Shown: piece by piece, positions 1 through 9,201 of the stretch | Layout: each line of letters begins with the position of its first letter | Position numbering within the stretch: the first letter of the stretch is position 1 | Origin: Micractinium sp. NFX-FRZ | Taxonomy: Eukaryota > Chlorophyta > Trebouxiophyceae > Chlorellales > Chlorellaceae | DNA: 64,000 nucleotides | Direction: 5' to 3' | Assembly: GCA_029339195.1 (NCBI GenBank) | Contig: JAPTJF010000062.1 | Coordinates: 1 to 64,000 of the forward strand | Translations under genes and position numbers: made by a program | Notes under the pieces: model-generated | Told to the model about the DNA's origin: nothing | Database searches by the model: none | What the model saw: only the letters and a program-made list of their open reading frames with translations

Positions 1-1191
1 GCCATATCGCTGCACCATCGCCCCCAGCCCAGCTGCAGTCAGCCCCAACCCCTCCTGGCCCAACCTGCCACGTGTCAGGTTGTGGTCGTTCTCCTCCCGC
101 GGGCTGGCGGCGGTGGGTGGTGCACTTTCTTGCCTCCTCAGCCCCCGCGCATGCCCTTCCCATTCCCCTTAACTTTTGCATGTGCATGCGGGGTGGTTGA
201 AAGCAGCAGCTTTCCAAGATTCGCATTGTCCAACTGCCTCCACCCAGGTGCTCTTGCCAGGTCAGCTGGCGGGGCGGGCATCGGCAGTGCCACCTGCAAG
301 CCTGCAAGAGCCTCCCCATCTCCGCCTGCTTTGCCGGAATGCTAGCTGCTGCTGCTTTATGGAAGACTGATGTCGGCACAGAGTCCAAAGACACACACAC
401 CGTGGTGGGTTACAGCGGAGGGGGCAAGGAGGCGGAGGCGCCGTGCTGCCGCTGCGCGCCGCAGCTCTGCTGCCGCCTGCCCAGCGGCCTACTGGCGTGT
501 ACCAGATTGGCAGGCAGTTGATTGCCCAGCCGTCTTCCCTGACATTTGTTTTGGTGTCATCATAGCAGCGTCCCCGGATCAGCTAAATTTCCACTGTTCC
601 CTTGGCGCGTGCCACCACGCGCCGAGCCACCGCTGCGTGCAATGTTCAACATGCCCCACAACAATGCTATCAAGCAACGTCAGACGTGTCCACACACCAA
701 TCATATAAATATATGGGTGCGCGGGGAGGGTCGGAGGGGGGCTATTTGAGTGGCGGGTGCCTCGGGCGGCGGCTGTGCTGCGCACGCTGCCGTGCCGCCC
801 CCGGGCACCGCCCAAGAAGCAGGAGTTTCTGCTTGCTCGGCGAGTCCGCAACCAGCGAGACGCTCTTCGCAGCCCTTATCTTCTGGAGCCAGCTTTTAGC
901 CTGGAACCTTCCGAGGGCGTTCTCGGCCCGAGACTCGGGAGCCCGGCCGGCCATCTGTCCTCGGAAGCGCCAGGTGCGTCGGCAACCGCCTGTTCAGCTC
1001 CTCAGGCTAAGCGCAGCGAGCCTCGACTCACAAACCAAGGGTCCCGCTGGTGTCCGCCGGCAGCCGGTTCGCCCGCTTGCGGCGGCAAGCGCTCCTGGAG
1101 CAGCCCCCTGGACTACTTTGCCCCATCACATCTTACATCTGCACTGGCCAGCTTAAGCCGCTGCCCCCTATGTCTTTGTGCCTTTTGCAGC
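1..1191. other. 5' flank of the MYND gene, no coding gene seen
   Basis: No convincing coding exon was found. The open frame leading into the MYND gene stays open back to position 757, but that stretch is Arg/Pro/Ala-rich with no family resemblance. It probably holds the promoter, 5' UTR and possibly a 5' UTR intron, because a pyrimidine-rich tract ending in TTTTGCAG lies directly before the chosen ATG at 1192. Confidence 0.5.
704..711 (+). promoter_or_regulatory. TATA-like element upstream of the MYND gene
   Basis: TATAAATA stands out in an otherwise GC-rich flank, about 490 bases before the MYND start codon. The distance fits a long 5' UTR or a 5' UTR intron. No other TATA-like element was seen nearer on this strand. 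Confidence 0.4.
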
Positions 1192-2598
1192 ATGGCTGCT
1201 GCGCCACAGCAGCTCGCCCCAGGTGCCGAGTTCCTGCAGCGCCGCCTGGCGCGCTCCTCCGCCATCCCCGCCGCCGAGCGCCCGCCCGACGTGGCGGCGT
1301 TTGTGGAGTCAGTGCAGCTGCTGCGCGAGGCGTGCGACCTGCTGCCTCTGTCAGCCAACGGTGAACCAGCGCTGCCTATCGACGAACCACCAGCCCGGCA
1401 GCAGATGCAGCTGGCCTTCCTCAAGGCGGCCAGAGCTCGCTACGTGAGCCCCTGCTCTCCCGAGAGCGACAGGGATCACAACGTGCGCCTGTCTGCCTAC
1501 TGCGCCAGGTGGATCGATGTGGAAGAGTGGTTTGCCAGCAGCTCGACCCTGGAAGCTGTGTTGTTGCTTAACGAAGCAAGCCAGGGCGCTCATCGGTCCG
1601 ATGCTGTCGAGCTGTCCAGGCAGGCAGCAGCTCTTCTGGATGATGAGTCACAGCGGTGGGCGGTGGGCAGGCAGCTGGAGCGGCTGGCAGCGGCAGCAGG
1701 GCTGGCGCAGCCGCCTCTCAGCATCGAGCAGCTGCACTACCTGTGCTGCTGGAGCGCAGCAAATGCAGCCAACGGCCTGTACGTTGGTGGGCTCCTGCTA
1801 CAGGGGGCTGCCCAGCACGGCGCCTCCCTGCCTGCTGCGCTGGACGGCATGGACGCCCCTTCGCCGGCGCGCCTTGAAGCCCTGCTGGCAGCGGGCCGCA
1901 CCCTCTCAGCCCAGCTGCTGCAGCTGGAGCCTCACAACCCAAAGAGCTGCTGGGCGGCAGCCTCGAGTGCATCGTGCCACGAGCAGTGGGCAGAGGCTGT
2001 TGAGTTGGACCTGCGAGCCTTCCGGCTTGCACGGGACCAGGGCGATGGCTGGAGCATGGCAAGGAGCGCGCCGGCAGCTGTGGTCAGTTCAGCGTCAGCG
2101 AGCCAATTTGCACCCACGAGCATCAGCCGCGGCACTCTTGAGGCAGCGGTTGCAGCATACCAGCAGGCACAGCATGCCCACCGCAGCTGCAGGCAGCTCC
2201 TGCCACAGCTGTGGGTCGAGGCTTTGCGACTGGAGGCTGCGCAACCTTGCCTTCAAGCGTTGCAGGCAGCTCTGCACGGGCAGCAGCTGCAACCCGAGAG
2301 TTGCCCTGCAGATTTACAGACAACGATTGACTCTCTGGGCACGCGTGTGGTCTGCGACGGCTGCGGCAAGCGCAGCGTGGGCCTGCGCCGCTGCTCCCGC
2401 TGCAAGAAGGCGCAGTACTGCAGGTGAGCGGGCGGCGGCTGGGTGCATCTCTCTCTCGCCCGCTGGCTTGGCTGCTGCGCTGCTGGGCTGAGTCGTGCTC
2501 TTGAGTCACCACTCGTCCCTCTCTGCCACCCCTGCTGCAGCACCGAGTGCCAGCACCAGCACTGGAGGGTGCACAAGCGGGAGTGCCGGCCGGCCTGA
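1192..2598 (+). CDS. MYND-type zinc finger protein
   Basis: Two exons, 1192-2423 and 2541-2598, give 429 residues. The long N-terminal part (about 1-380) is Ala/Leu-rich, probably helical, and matches no domain I recognise. The C-terminal 40 residues form a MYND zinc finger: CDGC at about 388-391, CSRC, YC, then after the intron TECQ, HW and HKREC, which supplies the CxxC...CxxC...C...H...C metal ligands. MYND fingers usually bind proline-rich peptides or sit in protein-interaction or methyltransferase proteins; no SET domain is present, so an adaptor role is inferred. The start was chosen because the segment after it (GAEFL...VAAFVE) aligns with the N-terminus of the second MYND gene at 20560-23705. 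Both genes split the finger by an intron directly after the YC pair. Confidence 0.85.
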
Positions 2599-3293
2599 GG
2601 GCGCGATGCTCCTAGGCCAGCAAGCAACATGCATGCACTCTTTGTCTGCTTCCGAGGCTGCCACACAGCTCCTGTGCAGCCTGCTTGGGTAACAACACCT
2701 TAGCGTCCCAGTGTGTTTGATTACCCGTTCGTCTTAGCTCCCTGGATACCGCTGGCCCCCCTGCCCTGCCCTGGCTGCCCTGCCCCCTGCCCCACCTCCA
2801 TACCTGTGCTGCCACTTGCTTGCTTCCCTGTGATTGATCCGTCTTCCCAGTCAGTTGCACAGCGTGCTACGCGGCATGAGATGTTGGGCTGTATTGCAGC
2901 CACTGGATGCGCTGTGCATTGTACTCTGTGTACCCTGCATACCTGCCCTGAGGGCAGTCGGCAAACGGGTGCCTGCTCAGCTCCCCAGCTGGCAGTGTCA
3001 CCCTGTCCCGCTGCTGCTGCAGCAGCTGCCGCCAATCCTTCAACTTCTGTTATGGAGCTGACGGAACCCTAGTGTGGGTTTGGCAGAGGCTGCGGCAACT
3101 TGCTTGATGCTGGCGGGGGGCACAAAAACTTGACCCACGGGGCCCTTCATGAGATGCGGAGGCCAGCCGGTGGTGCATTGACCAGGCCAAAACGAGGGGC
3201 AGCAGTGCGGAAGAGGGCACCAGAAAGCAGGGAGCGGAAGAAGAAAGTTACCCGGACAACAAGTGCGCCTTTTCGAAGCGTGCCGTTTGCACC
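2599..3293. other. Intergenic spacer between MYND and SDHB genes
   Basis: 3' UTR of the MYND gene followed by the promoter/5' UTR of the SDHB gene. I see no further gene, no TGTAA signal and no clear TATA box. Confidence 0.5.
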
Positions 3294-6200
3294 ATGCTCT
3301 CGGCTCAGCCTCGGCTGGGCCTCCTGCACCTCCAGTCACGCCTGCTGGCCCTTGGCCAGGCCTGGGCCGTCGGCGCAGCCGCCCCACTGGCGCACGCTGT
3401 GGCGTCTGCCGCTGCCGCCTCCGGCGCGGGCGGCGGGCAGGCCGAGCCAGCGGCGCCGCTGAGGAAGGAGGTGCTGGTGTACAGGTGCGTGTGCCTGACA
3501 CTGCAGACAGCACTAAGCTAGATTGCCATGATATGGTTTGCTGGTTGATGGTGTGTACAGGTGGAGCCCCGAGAAGCCCGAGAGGCCCCACTACCAGACC
3601 TACCAAATTGACCTGAACAGGTGAGCTGGGTGGGCACAGCAGGGAGGGAGGTGCAGGCACAAGTAGCCGCGCAAGCACGGTAGGGTTGGGGGAGGCGCTC
3701 ATCACACTGCTCCCGCTGCCGTGCACCCCCAAGTGTCCCTGCATGAATGATTGATTGGCTGTCCTGTGCTCTGCCCTTGAGGTGTGGCAGTCCCTCTCAC
3801 CGCCTGCCTCTGACACTGCGGCTGCCGTTAGGCGGGCGCAGCAGTGAGTGAAGCCGCTGGCTTGCTCGTTGGGCAGAAGACCGACGACAGCTAGGCCGGC
3901 TGCTGGGCGCTGCCTGGCACCTGCCAGGAGGCGCACGCTGCACCCCCGTGCCTGCCCTGACGCCCTTGGTGTCATCGGAAAACTCCCGCCGCTCACCCTC
4001 TCAAGCTCTGTCCCGCAGCTGCGGCCCATGATGCTGGACGTGCTTGCTTGACCCCAGATTTGAGCAGGACCAGCTGCTGAGCCTGCACGCCGCCCACCGT
4101 TTCAACCACTCCGTTTTCCCTCCTCCCGCCTTTCCCCCCCACAGCTGCGGCCCCATGATGCTGGACGTGCTGCTGAAGATCAAGGACGAGCAGGACCAGA
4201 CGTTGAGCCTGCACCGTTCCTGCCGCGAGGGCATCTGCGGGTCGTGCGCCATGAACATCGACGGCACAAACGGGCTGGCCTGCCTCACAAAGGTGGCCAC
4301 GTCTGTGTGTTTTAAGGTTAACTGATTGGGTGGCCGTCTGTTGGATTCCCCCGTCAGGGTGGGGGCGCTGTCCTAGGGACTGGTGGGTGGCAGCATGCGC
4401 TGTACTGCCCTGCCTTGCACCGCTAGTGCTGCCCCCCCTCAAGCAAGCACAGCTCGCGAGGGCGGGCAAGCTTTGGCCCCTCCCCTCCTTTAGAGTGACC
4501 CAACAGCGGAGTGAACCGGCCGGCCACCCCCGCCGCCACTAACCCCCGCCCGCCATCCTTTACACGTCGTTCAAACCCAAAGGAGGCCGGCTGCCCGCCC
4601 CTCCCGCCCCCGCTGCCAGGTGGACCGCGACCCGCGCAAGGCCTCGCGCTTGGCCCCCTTGCCCGGCATGTACGTCGTCAAGGACTTAGTGGTCGACCTC
4701 TCCAACTTCTACGCCCAGGTGGGCCCTCCAAGGAGCGAGCCGGCTCTCATGCCCCGCTCAGCGTGCACGTGCATGGAGCCCCGTCCTGCCTCACATCGCA
4801 TCGCATCGGCCCTCGCTTGCACACTTGCTGGGGAGCAGCGCCTCACCTCACAGGAGCCCTGCCCGCCCCGCCTGCCAGCCCCTGGGCCTGCCTGGCTGGC
4901 CTGGCTGGCTGCCTGCCCGCCTGCCCTGCCCTGCCCTGCCCGCCTGCCCTGCCCTGCCTGCCTGCCTGCTTGCCTGTGGCTTGCCGTCTCGTCGCTGCCT
5001 GCTGCTGCCTGCCGCTTGCTGGGGTTTGATGGTTGGATGCCGAGGGGAGAGTTCAGGGGTGGCGGAGTTGGGTGCATGGAGCGGGACAGTAGTGCTGGTG
5101 GGTGGCCTGCAGGTCTTGACCACACCCATCCACAACCAACTCACGTTCCCTTCACAGTGCCCTGCTTATCGCCCCCTGCAGTACAAGGCCGTCAAGCCGT
5201 ACCTGCAGGCCTCCAAGCCCCCGCCGTGAGCCCACCCCCCTGCACCGCCGTGCCTCCCTGCATTGACCCGCCTTGCTGCATGCCGGCCTGGACCAACCCT
5301 GTGCTGCACCGCCGTTGCCCGGCTCCTGCCCCTCCTTGCCTGCCGTCCTGCCATTGCGGCTTTTGGCTAAGCCAGCTGGGCGAGTGCCGGGGAGTTAGGG
5401 ACCCAAGCTGTGCTGCGCGTGGAGTGATGCTGGCATCAGGCTAGGCAGGCACTGATGCATTGCCAGCTAGCATTGGGTTGCTCCACGGCAGCACCGACTG
5501 CATCCACCGCACAACAAGTGGAGCTCCCGGCAGGCCCAGTGCTCCCTTTCAACTCACGTGCCTCTCCTTCCCCCTGTCTGTCTCAATCCGGCGTGCGCTT
5601 GCAGGGGCGCCAAGGAGTACCTGCAGTCCAAGGAGGAGCGTGCCAGGCTGGACCGCCTGTACGAGTGCATCCTGTGCGCTCCCTCGCTGCCCCATTCGCT
5701 GCCTCCTCGCTGCCCCTCCCACACCGTCTCACTGCATGCACCTGCACCACATTTGTGAGCATGCCAGGCTGGCCAGGCTGTTTGATCGCTACATGTGAGC
5801 CACCTTGTTGCATTGCTGGAGTTTCTCACTCTTTAATGTTTCCTCCCCTTTCCGTTGGTCCCCTGCTGCATTCTTGCTTTCTTCACCCGCCTGCTTCTGG
5901 CGCGCCCCACGGCGGCAAGCCGCCGGCCTTGCTCCGCCGCCCTGCCACCACCTGCCCGCCAGCAATAGGCATGCACCACCTTGCAGGCCCACCCTGGAGC
6001 GCAGCAGCCACTTTTGGTTGCTGGCTGCCGGCCATCACATTCAGCCACTCAAACATTCAACTCGCCTGCCCACCCGCCTGCCACGCCTTCGGCACAACCC
6101 CCTGCTGCAGGTGCGCCTGCTGCTCCGCCGGCTGCCCCTCCTATTGGTGGAACGGAGACAAGTACTTGGGACCAACGGCGCTGCTGCATGTGTACAGGTG

Positions 6201-7013
6201 TGTATAGGCTGGCCTGGGGAGCTGGGGGGGACGAGGGTGGTGGGATGCACATACACACGCCGCTGCATGCCGAGGAGCTGCCAGCTGCTGCAGGTGCTTT
6301 GTACGGCAGCGCTGCGCTGTGCTGTGCTGCCTGGACGGCTGAGGGGTGCGTCAGCAGCAGGTCAGCCTTGGGGCCTGCCTGCCCACCCGTGTGCCCGCTC
6401 ACCCACCGCCCGTCTGCCTGCCCACCCGTGCGCTCCTCAACCGCCCGCCCGTCTGCCCGCCTGCCCACCCGTCTGCTCCCCGGCCGCCTGCTCCCCACCC
6501 ACCCGCCTGCCTGCCTGCCTGCGCCGGCGGGTGGATGCAAACACAGTGGCCCACATGTGCCCCTTCCCCTCCCCTGCTGGCAGGTGGCTGGCGGACAGCC
6601 GCGACGACGCAAAGGAGGAGCGGCTGGCGTTTGTGAACGACCAGACCAAGCTGTGGCGCTGCAAGACCATCGGCAACTGCACCTTTGGTGGGCGTGCGCG
6701 GGGCTGCCGGGCAGCTGGGGAAGGCCGGGCGGTTCGCCCACCAGTCGTGCTGTGCTGCCTATCGTTGTGGGAAGGAGTGGTGCCCCAGCAGTGGTGTGCC
6801 CTGCTGGCGTGGCCGTGTTGCACTCTCTTGCGCCACCGTTGCCACGGCAGCGCTCCGCTTGTGGGCGGTAGCTGGCTGGCCAGCTGCAGCCTGACCGCCT
6901 GCCCGGCCTGTGCTGGCTGCTGCCCCGCTGCAGTCTGCCCCAAGGGCCTGGCCCCCTCCAAGGCAATTGCCGTGATCAAGCAGAGCGTGGAGGCGGGCAG
7001 GGTGGTCGTGTAG
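3294..7013 (+). CDS. SDHB: Succinate dehydrogenase iron-sulfur subunit, mitochondrial
   Basis: Nine exons (3294-3484, 3561-3620, 4145-4292, 4620-4718, 5182-5225, 5605-5673, 6111-6197, 6584-6687, 6934-7013) give 293 residues, normal for SDHB. This complex II subunit carries electrons from the FAD of SDHA to ubiquinone at the inner mitochondrial membrane. The first ~45 residues are Ala/Leu/Arg-rich like a mitochondrial presequence. The plant-type ferredoxin domain holds the 2Fe-2S ligands ([10 protein letters not shown], Cys110/115/118, and Cys130). The C-terminal ferredoxin domain holds [12 protein letters not shown] (Cys202-212) and NCTFVCPKGL (Cys265/269) for the 4Fe-4S and 3Fe-4S clusters. 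The segment [19 protein letters not shown] is strongly conserved in the family. All donors are GT. Intron 2 contains a decayed copy of exon 3. Confidence 0.97.
4013..4100 (+). pseudogene. Decayed partial copy of SDHB exon 3 inside intron 2
   Basis: Starting at a GCAG acceptor, this stretch repeats the beginning of real exon 3 (4145 onward), including CCATGATGCTGGACGTGCT and later GAGCAGGACCAG and GAGCCTGCAC. It has lost one C near its start, which shifts the frame, and it has an early TGA in the shifted frame. It cannot encode the 2Fe-2S loop because the [10 protein letters not shown] part is replaced, so it is a relic and not an alternative exon. Confidence 0.85.
6361..6530 (+). repeat. GC-rich minisatellite in SDHB intron 7
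   Basis: Imperfect tandem copies of a roughly 17-base unit built on CCCACCCGTCTGCC fill most of the intron before exon 8. No coding potential is evident. Confidence 0.7.
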
Positions 7014-7325
7014 GGCGCAGGGAGCTGGGCGGCCACAAAGGAAATGCAAGCAGCCGAGTTGTTATTGCCGCACTCCGAACAACGCTCCCGCCCGCCACCA
7101 CCATTCAACTGCACACAGCAACTGTGCCCCAGGGCCGGGCAGAGGCAGACAAACCACCAGGCAGGGGAGGGCAGCGGGCTTCCACAAGCAACAACAGGCG
7201 TGCAGATGCACAGGCAGGCACCCAAGCAGCGGCAGGCGCGGGCGTTCTTTCCAAGACAGAGGGGTGGTGTTGAATAACACCAGTTGGTTTGGGTGAAGGG
7301 AGAAGCCGCCCAGGACGGAGCAAGC
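7014..7325. other. Convergent spacer between SDHB and H2A
   Basis: Holds the 3' UTR of SDHB on the plus strand and the stem-loop 3' end of H2A on the minus strand. No other gene is seen. Confidence 0.6.
7266..7281 (-). terminator. Histone-type 3' stem-loop of H2A
   Basis: On the minus strand the sequence reads GGTGTT-ATTC-AACACC: a 6-bp stem with a 4-base loop, 44 bases past the H2A stop. A purine-rich GGAAAGAACG follows (plus 7243-7252), placed like the downstream element of metazoan histone genes. The same hairpin with the same loop follows H2B. In metazoan and volvocine-algal histone genes such hairpins replace poly(A) as the mRNA 3' end. Confidence 0.85.
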
Positions 7326-7706
7326 TTAGGCCTCGGCCTTCTTGCCGGTCTTCTTGGGCAGCAGCACGGAGTGGATGTTGGGCAGCACGCCGCCCTCGGC
7401 GATGGTCACGCCCGCCAGCAGCTTGGACAGCTCCTCGTCGTTGCGCACCGCCAGCTGGATGTGGCGGGGGATGATGCGGGTCTTCTTGTTGTCGCGGGCG
7501 GCGTTGCCCGCCAGCTCCAGCACCTCGGCGGCCAGGTACTCCAGCACCGCCGCCAGGTAGACGGGCGCGCCGGCACCGATGCGCTCAGCGTAGCGCCCCT
7601 TCTTCAGGTAGCGGGCGATGCGGCCCACGGGGAACTGCAGACCCGCCTTGGAGGACTTGCTCACGGCCTTCTTGCCGGCGGTCTTGCCCTTGCCACGGCC
7701 AGACAT
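7326..7706 (-). CDS. H2A: Histone H2A
   Basis: An intronless frame of 126 residues starting MSGRGKGK, with the H2A signature AGLQFPVGR, the histone fold ([19 protein letters not shown]), the acidic patch around NDEELSKLL and the docking segment [15 protein letters not shown]. The tail ends TGKKAEA: it has no SQEF motif, so it is not H2A.X, and no plant SPKK extension. It packages DNA as a dimer with H2B. It is divergent from H2B with 331 bases between start codons, and it ends in a stem-loop instead of an obvious poly(A) signal, which points to a replication-dependent gene. Confidence 0.98.
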   Translation of the reverse strand: MSGRGKGKTAGKKAVSKSSKAGLQFPVGRIARYLKKGRYAERIGAGAPVYLAAVLEYLAAEVLELAGNAARDNKKTRIIPRHIQLAVRNDEELSKLLAGVTIAEGGVLPNIHSVLLPKKTGKKAEA

Positions 7707-8037
7707 GGTTGCGGGATGGTTGGGGGGAAAGAGGTGGTCGGTGGGTTGAGAATGCCAGGAATGGCGCTTCGGGAGGCTTTTGTAAGCGAGAGAGGAGCGG
7801 AGAGAGAAGCGGCAGACGGCGGCAGCAGCTCGGCCAGCCAGAGACCAGAACTGGCGGGCACCCGGATGGGTGAGCGCCGGCGCCCATCCGGGCCCCCTGC
7901 ATTCCTCCCCTCTCGTTGGCCCGCTGCCGCCGCCGTCCTGCCGCCGCTCGCAGGGGACTACAAGAGCCTTCTTCTCCGCTGTGTTCTCACCACTCTCCAT
8001 CTGCACCCCCCAACCCCACAGCTACCACCCAGCAGCC
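7707..8037. promoter_or_regulatory. Shared divergent promoter of H2A and H2B
   Basis: The 331 bases between the two start codons must carry both promoters and 5' UTRs. Head-to-head H2A/H2B pairs with a shared promoter are usual in green algae and allow balanced S-phase expression. I see no clear TATA box or CCAAT element, so individual sites are not called. Confidence 0.7.
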
Positions 8038-8409
8038 ATGGCTCCCCCCGCCAAGAAGGCCGCCCCCGCCAAGAAGGAGGCCAAGCCCGCCGCCGCCAAG
8101 GGCGACAAGAAGATTTTTAATGATACGGCGACCACCGAGATCTACACGCTCTACATCTTCAAGGTCCTCAAGCAGGTGCACCCCGACACCGGCATCTCCT
8201 CCAAGTCCATGGCCATCCTCAACTCGTTCATCGTGGACCAGTTTGAGAAGATCGCCGCCGCCGCCGCCCAGCTGAGCCGCGTGAACAAGAAGCCCACCCT
8301 GACCTCCCGCGAGATCCAGACCGCCGTGCGCCTGGTGCTGCCCGGCGAGCTGGCCAAGCACGCTGTGAGCGAGGGCACCAAGGCCGTCACCAAGTTCACC
8401 TCTGCCTGA
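8038..8409 (+). CDS. H2B: Histone H2B, tail interrupted by adapter sequence
   Basis: An intronless frame of 123 residues. It begins with a normal Lys/Ala/Pro-rich tail ([16 protein letters not shown]) and ends with a full H2B fold: [34 protein letters not shown] and the C-terminal helix ending AVTKFTSA, including the conserved lysine context used for ubiquitination. Between them, about residues 26-37 read [12 protein letters not shown] in place of the usual basic tail running into ETYK. That stretch is encoded by sequencing adapter (8114-8147), so the true tail is unknown. The artefact keeps the frame, so the gene looks intact to an ORF finder. Confidence 0.95.
   Translation: MAPPAKKAAPAKKEAKPAAAKGDKKIFNDTATTEIYTLYIFKVLKQVHPDTGISSKSMAILNSFIVDQFEKIAAAAAQLSRVNKKPTLTSREIQTAVRLVLPGELAKHAVSEGTKAVTKFTSA
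8114..8147 (+). other. Illumina P5 adapter sequence embedded in the assembly
   Basis: Positions 8119-8147 match the 29-base Illumina P5 flow-cell oligo exactly, from AATGATACGG to GATCTACAC, preceded by five T. Translation gives [10 protein letters not shown], and the neighbouring frame gives [11 protein letters not shown]; both peptides are well-known adapter translations that contaminate protein databases. Normal H2B sequence resumes at 8148. Identification relies on my knowledge of the adapter sequence. Confidence 0.97.
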
Positions 8410-8457
8410 GCGTCGGAGCCCCCGGCCGCCTGCCCCTCCACAACCCCCAAAACAACT

Positions 8458-8473
8458 GGTGTTATTCAACACC
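8458..8473 (+). terminator. Histone-type 3' stem-loop of H2B
   Basis: GGTGTT-ATTC-AACACC forms a 6-bp stem with a 4-base loop, 48 bases after the H2B stop. Stem, loop and the flanking AACT...ACC are identical to the hairpin after H2A. GGAAGCACACAC follows as a possible downstream element. Confidence 0.85.
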
Positions 8474-8902
8474 ACCCCCTCCCTGGAAGCACACACACTT
8501 TGCACGTTGCATGCTCATTGCTGGTTGGGTGCTCCTCTTGGGTGGCTGCCTGTGCCCAAGCTTGGGTGGGGGCGCGCCTGCTGGCCTCCCCTCATGCGTG
8601 CCTGTTCCCTCTCTTGCCCTGCGGTCAGCCAGCTGCTGCCGTGGCTCGCGCCTGCTGTGCGTCAGTTGCTCTTCTGCTGTAGGCCTGGTGCTGTGCGCTC
8701 CTTGCACCCTGCTTGCTCACGAGGCACAGCAGGCAAGGGGCGGAGGCAGGGCAGCACAGAAAGGAGGTGCAGCTGCACAGCATGCCGCCCCAGCCGGCCG
8801 CCTGCACTCGGGCGAGCGAGCGAGCGCGCGCGCGTAAGCGGCGGCTGCCTGGGCAGCGGCGGCGTGACCCAGCTCTCTCTCTCCCACCCCCCAACAGCAC
8901 TT

Positions 8903-8918
8903 GGTGTTTTTTAACACC
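8903..8918 (+). terminator. Orphan histone-type stem-loop
   Basis: GGTGTT-TTTT-AACACC has the same stem as the H2A and H2B hairpins with a different loop. The following bases (ACCCCTCCCGGAACGCACACC) are close to those after the H2B hairpin. It lies 430 bases past the H2B hairpin with no histone frame in front of it. Confidence 0.7.
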
Positions 8919-9166
8919 ACCCCTCCCGGAACGCACACCGCTGCTTCGCCGCCTCCTGCTGCTGGTCTGTTTGCCTGCCTCTGCTGGGCGTGTTCTGCTT
9001 GATGGCGGGCAGCACCCTGCCATGGGCAGCTGTCTCTGTGCACCCCCCAGCTGTCAAAACCAGCAGCAGTGTGGTTGCCTCTACCTGGCGGCGCCAGGAT
9101 GCCCGCTCCCCTCCCCTGGTGCCACTTTTGTCGCCCACACTGCCACAGAAGCTGCCCAAGAGTGAG

Positions 9167-9171
9167 TTACA
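9167..9171 (-). terminator. Poly(A) signal TGTAA of the acyl-CoA synthetase
   Basis: TTACA on the plus strand reads TGTAA on the minus strand, the usual green-algal polyadenylation signal, about 30 bases past the stop codon at 9202. Confidence 0.55.
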
Positions 9172-9201
9172 TATCCATTACTAGAGAAAGGAAGGAGCAC
9201 A

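Larger units (their letters stand above)
8410..9201. other. Convergent spacer between H2B and the acyl-CoA synthetase
   Basis: Contains the H2B stem-loop, a second orphan stem-loop at 8903-8918, a short GAGC/GCGC-rich stretch near 8810-8835 and the likely poly(A) signal of the acyl-CoA synthetase. No coding gene is supported. Confidence 0.6.

Noticed and set aside
757..1191. In-frame extension of the MYND protein back to position 757
   Set aside because: The segment is Arg/Pro-rich with no homology, an acceptor-like TTTTGCAG lies just before ATG 1192, and the paralogue's N-terminus aligns from soon after 1192.
3040..4029. 329-residue minus-strand frame opposite the SDHB start
   Set aside because: It is the antisense shadow of SDHB exons and introns, with no homology of its own.
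7917..8275. Plus-strand frame containing [11 protein letters not shown] within H2B
   Set aside because: This is the adapter read in another frame, not a gene.
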